Of a stretch of DNA of 5,703 nucleotides, positions 1 to 5,703 are shown piece after piece (position 1 is the first letter of the stretch; every line of letters starts with the position of its first letter). The stretch comes from SCTD01 sp046593875 (GTDB taxonomy: Bacteria > Actinomycetota > Actinomycetes > Mycobacteriales > SCTD01): assembly GCA_046593875.1 (NCBI GenBank), contig JBKJQQ010000215.1, forward strand, positions 1 to 5,703, in the 5' to 3' direction. Both the position numbers and the translations under genes were made by a program. The notes under the pieces are model-generated. The model was not told the DNA's origin and did no database searches. It worked only from the letters and a program-made list of their open reading frames with translations.

Positions 1-24
1 CATCCGGTGCCGAGTGATCATGGA

Positions 25-49
25 CGCTGACCTGTCGTGCAGGTCAGCG
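25..49 (-). terminator. Hairpin just downstream of tRNA-Thr, probable transcript end
   Basis: A perfect 10-bp inverted repeat (cgctgacctg / caggtcagcg) with a 5-nt loop begins one base beyond the encoded CCA of the tRNA gene. Its position right after the last gene of the minus-strand run suits a terminator or 3'-processing barrier. No T-tract follows on the minus strand (the next bases are tccatgatcact), so it is not a canonical intrinsic terminator. Stem-only terminators are commonly proposed in high-GC actinobacteria. The stem is clear; the function is inferred. Confidence 0.5.
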
Positions 50-50
50 G

Positions 51-126
51 TGGAGCCGCCTCGCGGAATCGAACCGCGGACAACCTCATTACGAGTGAGG
101 TGCTCTGCCGACTGAGCTAAGGCGGC
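51..126 (-). tRNA. tRNA-Thr, anticodon CGU (reads ACG), CCA encoded
   Basis: The minus strand folds into a complete cloverleaf. It has a 7-bp acceptor stem (GCCGCCT / AGGCGGC), U8-A9, a 4-bp D stem, a 5-bp anticodon stem (CCTCA / TGAGG) with loop CTCGTAA giving anticodon CGT, a 5-nt variable loop, and a 5-bp T stem (CGCGG / CCGCG) with loop TTCGATT. The body is 73 nt (54-126) with discriminator U, and the genome encodes the 3' CCA at 51-53. The G1-C72 and C2-G71 pairs and anticodon positions G35-U36 agree with known threonyl-tRNA synthetase identity elements. The gene lies 29 bp downstream of the holB stop on the same strand, so it may be read through from that operon or have its own promoter. 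Confidence 0.97.
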
Positions 127-155
127 GTGGTGCCGGTTCCGAGAGTACCTGCTGG

Positions 156-1343
156 TCAGCCGGTCCTCAGCGCGAGGGCCATGGCCTCGACGGCGAGCAG
201 CGGGGCGACGTTGGCGTCCAGCGCGGCCCGGCAAGCCAGCACCGCGTCGATGCGCCGCAGCGTCGACTCCGGCGTGGTGGCCCGCGCGATCGTGGCCGCC
301 TGGTCGCCGAGATCGCCGTGCACGAGGGCTGTTCCGGTCTCCAGCTGGAGCTGCAGGACGTCGCGGTAGAACGCTGCCAGGTCCACCAGCGCCCGGTCCA
401 GGGCGTCGCGCTGGGTACGGGTGCCGCGGCTCTTCTGCCGCTTCTCCAGGTCCTTCAGCGCGCCGGCCGCGCCCCGTGCCGCACCGGTCACGCCCTTGCC
501 GGTGGCGCCGACACCCAGCGCGGTCGACAGCGACTCCTTCTCCGCGGCGTCGCGGCCTGAGGTGAGCGTCGCCGCCTCGGCCTTGGCCGCGTCGACCAGG
601 TCGGCAGCGGCCGCCAGCGCCGAGCCCACGCCCTGCAGGGACCGGGGCAGCGACAGCACGTCGCGCCGCTCGCGCCGCGCCTCCTCGTCGGTGGCCAGCC
701 GCCTGGCCCGGCCGATGTGCCCCTGGGCCGCCTGCGCGGCGAACGCTGCCATGGCCGGGTCCACCCCGTCGCGGCGCACCAGGACCCCGGCCACCGCCTC
801 CGACGGGGGCGTGCGCAGCGAGGCCAGCCGGCAGCGCGACCGGATCGTCGGCAGCAGGTCCTCGACGCTTGGCGCGCAGAGCAGCAGCACGCTGTGCGGC
901 GGCGGCTCCTCGATGGCCTTGAGCACCGTGTTGCTGGTGCGCTCCTCCATGCGGTCGGCGTCCTCGATGAGGGTGACCTGCCAGCGACCGCGGGTCGGTG
1001 CCCGGGAGCTGCGCAGGATGATGTCGCGGGCGTCCTTGATGCTCAGGTGCAGGCCCTCGGGGACGATCGCCGCGACGTCGGGGTGCGCACCGGACAGCAC
1101 CTGGCTGCAGCCCTCGCAGTGGCCGCAGCCCGGCTCGCCGCGCGTCGAGCACTGCAGCGCCGCCGCGAAGGCACGCGCCGCGATCGACCTGCCGGACCCG
1201 GGCGGGCCGGTGAACAGCCAGGCGTGCGTCATCCCCCCGGCCGTGCCGACGTGGCCGTCGACCACGCGGGCAGCGGCGTGCGCGGCAGCCTGCAGCTGCT
1301 CGATCACGCGCTCCTGACCGACGAGGTCGTCGAAGACGCTCAC
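156..1343 (-). CDS. holB: DNA polymerase III clamp-loader subunit delta prime (HolB), complete
   Basis: The product is a 395-residue delta-prime subunit, the rigid non-catalytic member of the clamp loader that places the beta sliding clamp on primed DNA. The start is GTG at 1343: the protein then opens with the usual family N-terminus SVFDDLVGQE, and the codon overlaps the upstream tmk stop as GTGA, which suggests translational coupling. No convincing Shine-Dalgarno sequence precedes it. Visible motifs are a degenerate P-loop GPPGSGRS (46-53, Arg for the usual Lys), a zinc module at C65, C73, C76 and C79, a degenerate Walker B stretch LIEDADRM (125-132), and the SRC motif at 169-171, whose Arg acts in trans on neighbouring ATPase subunits in the family. 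A Gly/Ala/Lys-rich linker (about 262-312) precedes the C-terminal helical collar domain. The frame stays open upstream to 1904, but that stretch lies inside tmk and is not HolB-like. The family identification is secure. Confidence 0.95.
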   Translation of the reverse strand: MSVFDDLVGQERVIEQLQAAAHAAARVVDGHVGTAGGMTHAWLFTGPPGSGRSIAARAFAAALQCSTRGEPGCGHCEGCSQVLSGAHPDVAAIVPEGLHLSIKDARDIILRSSRAPTRGRWQVTLIEDADRMEERTSNTVLKAIEEPPPHSVLLLCAPSVEDLLPTIRSRCRLASLRTPPSEAVAGVLVRRDGVDPAMAAFAAQAAQGHIGRARRLATDEEARRERRDVLSLPRSLQGVGSALAAAADLVDAAKAEAATLTSGRDAAEKESLSTALGVGATGKGVTGAARGAAGALKDLEKRQKSRGTRTQRDALDRALVDLAAFYRDVLQLQLETGTALVHGDLGDQAATIARATTPESTLRRIDAVLACRAALDANVAPLLAVEAMALALRTG

Positions 1344-3370
1344 GCGACCGGGGCCCGGGTGACCACCGGCAGGCACTTCTCGACCCGGTCCTGCACCTGG
1401 ACGAGCACCTGGTCGGGGGGGAGCTCGGCGGACACGACGACGTACCGGTCCGGGTCGTCCTCGGCCAGCTCGAGGAAGCCGGCGCGCACCCGCCGGTGGA
1501 AGTCCAGCGACTCGGCCTCGATCCGGTCGGGAGTGTCGCCCGCACGCGCGAGCCCGACCACTGGATCGACGTCGAGAAGGACGACGAGGTCGGGGCGCAG
1601 TCCCCCGGTGGCCCAGTGCGACAGCCGCTTCACCTCGTCGACGGCCAGCTCGCGGCCGGCGCCCTGGTAGGCCAGCGAGCTGTCGACGTAGCGGTCGGTC
1701 AGCACCACCGCCCCGCGCTCGAGCGCCGGGCGCACGACCTCGGCGACGTGCTGCGCGCGGTCGGCGGCGTAGAGCATCGCCTCGGCGCGGGGGGCCAGCC
1801 GGCCGGTCGCGGGGTCGAGCAGCAGCGCGCGGATCCGCTGCCCTGCCGCGGTCGCGCCCGGCTCGCGCGTGACGACCACGTCGTGCCCCTGCGACGTGAG
1901 CCACTGCTCGAGCAGCCGGAGCTGGGTGGACTTGCCGGCGCCCTCGCCCCCCTCGAGCGCGAGGAAGGTGCCGGCGTACGCGCGGGTGGTCGGACGCCGC
2001 TGGAGCCGCCGGGCGAGGTCGCGGCGCAGCGGGACACCCGGCCGATCATCCATCTGCCGGTAGCTCACGAACCCGACGACGACGGCCAGCAGACCGCCGA
2101 CGAGCAGGACGACCGACAGGCCGTTGATGCTGGTGCCGAGAGGCCCCTCCCGCACGCCGATCTTCCCGGCGATGAACGGCGTCGTCGCCGTGACCAGCAG
2201 CAGGTCGATGCGCATCAGCGACTGCACGAGACCGAAGGTCCGGCCGCGCATCTCGTCCTCGACCTCGAGGCCGAGCAGCGTGATGCCCACGACGTAGGCG
2301 ATCCCGGCGAACGCGCCGACGAGCAGCGTCGCGACGGTCGCGAGGAACAGGTTGGGCACCAGCGACATCGTCACCAGCGACAGCCCTGCACCGACGATCG
2401 ACGGCCCGAAGACCCGCCGCCGGGAAAGGTCGCCCAGCGCCTTCGGCCCGAGGGCCACCCCGAGCGCGATGCCGAGGAAGATGGCGCCGAAGAGCAGGGC
2501 GTACGCCGCGTCGCCGCCGGCCAGCACCGACTCGGCGAACAGCCGTCCCAGCGCGATGATCGCGCCACCGGCGGCGAGCGCGCCGAGCATGCCGACCAGC
2601 AGGCCGCGGGCCAGCGGCGTGCTGCCGATGAAGCGGAACCCCTCGCGCAGGCTGGCGAGGACGGTGGGCGCCCCCTGGGCGACCGAGCGCTGCGTCGGGC
2701 TGGGCAGGTCGCGCAGCCGGTAGACCGTGAGCGCCGCGAACAGGAACGTCGCAGCGTTGACGTAGAGCGCGAGGTCGACCGGGCCGGTGCGGAAGTAGTC
2801 GAAGCCGCTGCCCAGCGCCCGGCTCACCAGGCTGAGCAGGCCGAACACGACGGCCGCGATCGGGGCCGAGCCGTAGGTCGCGATCAGCGTCAGCTGGTTG
2901 GCGCCCTCGAGCTGCCCGGGCGGCACGAGGTTCGGGACCGAGGCCTCCTTGGCCGGGATCCAGAACAGGCTGACCGTCTCGATGAGGAACGACGCGACGA
3001 GCAGGTGGACGAGTGCGGCGTCCGAGCTCGCGACGGAGCCGACCAGCGGGATCGACAGGAACAGCAGGAACCGCAGCAGGTCACAGATCACCATCGTCCA
3101 GCGGCGGTCCCACCGGTCGGCGAAAGCGCCTGCCAGCGGACCGAACAGGACCGCCGGCAACAGGCGGAAGACCAGCACGCCGCCGGTCGCGTACGCCTTG
3201 CCCTCGAAGGAGTCGACCAGTTGGGTGGCGAGCGCGGTCGTGGCCAGGAAGCCCAGCCAGTCGCCGAAGCTGCTGAGCACCAGCGCTGTGTAGAGCTTGC
3301 GGAACATCGCATTGCGCAGCACCGCCCGGGGGCCGCCGCGCAGGGGCGCGGCAGCGTCTGCAGCGGTCAC
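1340..3370 (-). CDS. tmk: MFS-type membrane domain fused to thymidylate kinase (dTMP kinase)
   Basis: This is a single 676-residue frame with two parts. Residues 1-440 form a major-facilitator-like membrane domain with about 12 predicted helices (roughly 26-50, 63-83, 91-111, 117-137, 158-182, 198-216, 253-275, 288-308, 320-340, 341-365, 379-401, 415-437) and an MFS motif A, GAFADRWDRR, at 81-90. Residues 464-676 form a full-length dTMP kinase, about the size of E. coli Tmk, which phosphorylates dTMP to dTDP. It shows the P-loop GGEGAGKST (474-482, acidic E476), TREPG (501-505), DRYVDSSLAYQG (559-570) and Arg609/Arg616 in the LID region. An acidic P-loop with LID arginines is the bacterial type II pattern. 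The GTG start at 3370 is the only in-frame start that includes the whole N-terminus; ATG at 3307 is an alternative. The Shine-Dalgarno sequence is poor. The gene follows topA by 43 bp and overlaps holB by 4 nt. The transport substrate, if any, is unknown. Confidence 0.93.
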   Translation of the reverse strand: MTAADAAAPLRGGPRAVLRNAMFRKLYTALVLSSFGDWLGFLATTALATQLVDSFEGKAYATGGVLVFRLLPAVLFGPLAGAFADRWDRRWTMVICDLLRFLLFLSIPLVGSVASSDAALVHLLVASFLIETVSLFWIPAKEASVPNLVPPGQLEGANQLTLIATYGSAPIAAVVFGLLSLVSRALGSGFDYFRTGPVDLALYVNAATFLFAALTVYRLRDLPSPTQRSVAQGAPTVLASLREGFRFIGSTPLARGLLVGMLGALAAGGAIIALGRLFAESVLAGGDAAYALLFGAIFLGIALGVALGPKALGDLSRRRVFGPSIVGAGLSLVTMSLVPNLFLATVATLLVGAFAGIAYVVGITLLGLEVEDEMRGRTFGLVQSLMRIDLLLVTATTPFIAGKIGVREGPLGTSINGLSVVLLVGGLLAVVVGFVSYRQMDDRPGVPLRRDLARRLQRRPTTRAYAGTFLALEGGEGAGKSTQLRLLEQWLTSQGHDVVVTREPGATAAGQRIRALLLDPATGRLAPRAEAMLYAADRAQHVAEVVRPALERGAVVLTDRYVDSSLAYQGAGRELAVDEVKRLSHWATGGLRPDLVVLLDVDPVVGLARAGDTPDRIEAESLDFHRRVRAGFLELAEDDPDRYVVVSAELPPDQVLVQVQDRVEKCLPVVTRAPVA

Positions 3371-3413
3371 GACGCCGAGCCTAGGGGCGCCCGCGCCCTC
3401 ACCTCGCGAGCGG

Positions 3414-5521
3414 TCAGGCCTTCTTCTTGGCGGCGGCCTTCTTCTTCGCCGGCGCCTTCTTGGCTGCCGCCTTGCGCGCCGGCGCCTTCTTCTTCGGCGC
3501 CGGGCCCTTCGCGCGCTTCTCGGCGAGCAGCTCGACGGCGCGCTCCTGCGTCAACGACTCGATCTCGTCGCCCTTGCGCAGCGTCGCGTTGGTCTCCCCG
3601 TCGGTGACGTAGGCGCCGAAGCGGCCCTCCTTCACGACGATCGCGCCGCCGCTCTCGGGATCGGTGCCGAGCTCCTTGAGCGGGGGCTTGGGGGCGGCCC
3701 GGTTGCCGTACTTCTTCGGCTCGGCCAGCAGCGCCAGCGCCTGCTCGAGGGTGATCTCGAACAGCTGCTCCTCGCTCTCCAGCGAGCGGGACTCCTTGAG
3801 CCGGCTGACGTACGGCCCGTAGCGGCCGTTGAGCGCCGAGACCTCTTCGCCGTCGTGCTCGCCGAGCACGCGCGGCAGGGTGAGCAGCTTGAGCGCCTGC
3901 TCGAGGGTGAGCGTCTCGAGGTCCATCGTCTTGAACAGCGACGCCGTCGGCGGCTTGTCCTTGCTGCCCTCGGGAAGCGTGAGGCTGACGTACGGGCCGT
4001 AGCGGCCGGCCTTGGCGACCACGTCGTAGCCGGTCACCGGGTCCGGCCCCAGCACGCGGTCGCCGCTCGGCGCGTTCGCGAGCTCGACGGCCTTGTCGAC
4101 AGTCAGCTCGTCGGGCGCGAGGTCGTCGGGCAGGGAGGCCTTCTGGTCGCCGATCTGCACGTAGGGGCCGTAGCGCCCGACGCGTACGACGACCTCCTCG
4201 TTCTCAGCGTTGCGGCCGATGACGATGGAGTTGATGTCGCGTGCGTCGATGTCGTCGAGGTTGGCGCCGACCAGCTTCTTGAGGCCGCCCTGACGGGCCA
4301 GCCCGCCCTCCTTGCCCTCGTCCGAGCCGAAGTAGAAGCGGGTCAGCCACTGCACGGACCCGCCGCCCGCGCCGGCGGCGATCTCGTCGAGGTCGTCCTC
4401 CATCGAGGCGGTGAAGCCGTAGTCGACCAGGCGCCCGAAATGCTGCTCCAGCAGGCCGATCACGGCGAAGGCGAGCCACGTCGGGACGAGCGCGGAGCCC
4501 TTCTTCCAGACGTAGCCGCGATCCTGGATCGTCGTGATGATGCTCGCGTAGGTGCTCGGTCGGCCGATCCCGAGCTCCTCGAGCCGCTTGACCAGCGACG
4601 CCTCGGTGAAGCGGGCCGGCGGGCTCGTGGTGTGCCCGGTCGGGTCGAGGCTGTCGACGCCGAGCGCGTCGCCGGCGCTCACGCGCGGGAGGCGCCGCTC
4701 GGCGGTCTCCAGCTCGGCGTCCGGGTCGTCGGACCCCTCGACGTACGCCCGCAGGAAGCCGGGGAACGTCACGACCTTGCCGGTCGCGCTGAACTCCGCA
4801 TCTGTCCCGTCGGCCGTCGTGGCGCCGAGGCGGATCGTCGCGGACACGCCCTTGGCGTCGGCCATCTGGGAGGCGACGGTGCGCTGCCAGATCAGCTCGT
4901 ACAGGCGAAGCTCGTCACCGGAGAGCTCACGGGCGAGCTCGCCCGGCGTGCGGAAGACGTCACCGGAGGGGCGGATCGCCTCGTGCGCCTCCTGCGCGTT
5001 CTTCACCTTGCCGCTGTAGCGGCGCGGAGCGTCCGGCACGTACTCCGGGCCGTAGAGGTCGCGCGCCTGCTGGCGGGCGGCGTTGACGGCGGTCTCCGAC
5101 AGGTTGCTGCTGTCGGTGCGCATGTAGGTGATGTAGCCGTTCTCGTACAGCCGCTGCGCGGTCTGCATGACCCGCTGCGCGGAGAAGCGCAGCTTCCGGC
5201 CGCCCTCCTGCTGCAGGGTGCTCGTCATGAACGGCGCGTAGGGCTTGCGCGTGTAGGGCTTCTCGTCGGTGGACCGGACCTGGAACGGCCGGTCGGCCAG
5301 GCGCTCGGCCACGCTGCGGGCGCTGGCCTCGTCGAGATGCACGACGTCCAGACCGGCCTTGAGCTCGCCGGTCTCCTGCTCGAAGGAGGCTCCGGTCGCG
5401 AGGCGCTTGCCGTCGAGCGCGATCAGGGTGGCACTCATCTTCCGCGGCGCGGTGGGGTCGGAGCTGTCGGCCTCGGCGGTGAAGCTGCCCTCGATGTCCC
5501 AGTACTCCGCCTGCCGGAAGC
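3414..5521 (-). CDS. topA: DNA topoisomerase I, C-terminal ~700 residues (N-terminus missing)
   Basis: This is a type IA topoisomerase that relaxes negative supercoils through a 5'-phosphotyrosyl intermediate. Numbering from the first genuine residue (F, codon 5517-5519), 701 residues are present. They include the catalytic motif ITYMRTDS at 130-137 with active-site Tyr132 (codon 5124-5126), HEAIRP at 179-184, and the conserved ELGIGRPSTYA around 315-325. Four C-terminal repeats follow: GRYGPYV at 448-454, 505-511 and 565-571, and GRFGAYV at 632-638. The last 31 residues (671-701) hold 13 Lys and 1 Arg. No Cys4 zinc fingers are present, as is usual in actinobacteria. Family members are roughly 900-950 residues, so the Toprim domain and about 200 or more N-terminal residues are missing. 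The frame stays open to 5702, but residues upstream of 5521 are antisense translation of an inverted topA copy, not TopA protein. Whether the real gene is broken or only this sequence is chimeric cannot be told here. Confidence 0.95.
5406..5521. repeat. Left arm of a large inverted repeat inside topA
   Basis: This 116-bp segment is the reverse complement of 5588-5703 with a single mismatch: T at 5495 where G at 5614 predicts C. It lies within the minus-strand topA body and codes for the stretch from FRQAEYWDIEG to the ALDGK motif. Symmetry ends at 5521/5588 on the inner side. On the outer side it runs to the window edge, so the true arm length is unknown and at least 116 bp. Confidence 0.97.
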
Positions 5522-5587
5522 TCTCGGCGGGCCGCGTGCAGTCCGTCGCGACGCGGGTCGTCGTCGAGCGCGAGCGGGCCCGGATGC
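5522..5587. other. 66-bp spacer between inverted repeat arms, single-copy topA sequence
   Basis: The spacer is not repeated in the window. Read on the plus strand it encodes, from the Leu codon at 5521, LSAGRVQSVATR and then a VERER-containing stretch ending in Met and the start of an Arg codon. This is the conserved TopA segment that normally lies immediately before FRQAEYWD. It is therefore topA sequence in the opposite orientation to the topA body at 3414-5521. Confidence 0.9.
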
Positions 5588-5703
5588 GCTTCCGGCAGGC
5601 GGAGTACTGGGACGTCGAGGGCAGCTTCACCGCCGAGGCCGACAGCTCCGACCCCACCGCGCCGCGGAAGATGAGTGCCACCCTGATCGCGCTCGACGGC
5701 AAG
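5588..5703. repeat. Right arm of the large inverted repeat
   Basis: This is the reverse complement of 5406-5521, 115 of 116 positions matching, with the pairing centred on the 66-bp spacer. The last base of the window still pairs, so the arm is cut by the edge and may extend further. It is in plus-strand topA reading frame throughout. Confidence 0.97.

Larger units (their letters stand above)
5521..5703 (+). pseudogene. topA: Inverted partial copy of topA running off the right edge
   Basis: Sixty-one plus-strand codons with no stop read as TopA: LSAGRVQSVATR (residues 1-12), a VERERARM stretch (15-22), FRQAEYWDVEG (24-34), and on to ALDGK at the edge. Residues from F24 onward duplicate the start of the minus-strand topA copy, with one difference (Val32 here, Ile there). 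The first 23 residues supply topA sequence that the minus-strand copy lacks. In the same frame upstream of 5521 the sequence is antisense to topA, so this fragment has no proper start or N-terminal domain in the window. It is either a genomic inverted duplication or, more likely, one arm of a fold-back chimera; the pseudogene label is for convenience. Confidence 0.85.

Noticed and set aside
421..1670. Plus-strand open frames opposite holB and tmk
   Set aside because: They are antisense to well-supported genes, biased in composition and without motifs.
1344..1904. N-terminal extension of the holB reading frame by 187 residues
   Set aside because: It is Arg/Ala/Gly/Pro-rich shadow translation of the tmk domain. 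The HolB family start is at the GTG at 1343, overlapping the tmk stop.
2051..2053. Separate tmk gene starting at the internal ATG
   Set aside because: There is no Shine-Dalgarno sequence or stop codon between the domains. The continuous frame and known fused architecture favour one protein, though internal initiation is not excluded.
3386..3399. Small GC palindrome (gggcgcgggcgccc on the minus strand) in the topA-tmk gap as a terminator
   Set aside because: The loop would be 2-4 nt, no T-tract follows, and such palindromes are frequent by chance at this GC content.
1496..3607. 703-codon open frame on the plus strand
   Set aside because: It is antisense to the MFS-Tmk gene and the end of topA. 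The product is low-complexity (Arg, Glu, Gln, Asp, Ala), as expected for a shadow frame in high-GC DNA, and has no recognisable domain.
5406..5703. Inverted repeat as an insertion sequence, attachment site or replication origin
   Set aside because: Both arms are topA coding sequence in frame. The 66-bp spacer is also topA, and there is no transposase, direct target duplication or iteron.

Overview
The window is high-GC DNA, packed with genes and coding almost entirely on the minus strand. The proteins are typical of Actinomycetota: a zinc-finger-free topoisomerase I with a Lys/Ala-rich tail, a thymidylate kinase fused behind a major-facilitator membrane domain, and a delta-prime clamp-loader subunit with an actinobacterial-style linker. 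I cannot name the genus from sequence alone.

In the direction of transcription (right to left), the layout is as follows. The 3' three-quarters of topA ends at 3414. A 43-bp gap follows, then the MFS-dTMP kinase fusion gene (3370 to 1340). Its stop codon overlaps the GTG start of holB (1343 to 156) in a GTGA overlap. After 29 bp comes a tRNA-Thr(CGU) gene (126 to 51) with an encoded CCA end, then a 10-bp-stem hairpin (49 to 25) that probably marks the end of the transcript. No stretch longer than 300 bases lacks a gene. The genes share a DNA metabolism theme: TopA relaxes negative supercoils, Tmk makes dTDP for DNA precursors, and HolB is part of the replicative clamp loader.

The anomaly is at the right edge. 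topA does not continue into its N-terminal Toprim part. At about 5521 the sequence folds back on itself: 5406-5521 and 5588-5703 are inverted copies of at least 116 bp with one mismatch, separated by a 66-bp spacer. The spacer and right arm encode topA residues in the plus-strand direction, starting 23 codons before the point where the minus-strand copy breaks off. This could be a real inverted duplication, but a fold-back chimera from amplification, library preparation or assembly is the more economical explanation. I see no defence system, mobile element, CRISPR array or clearly novel system in the window.
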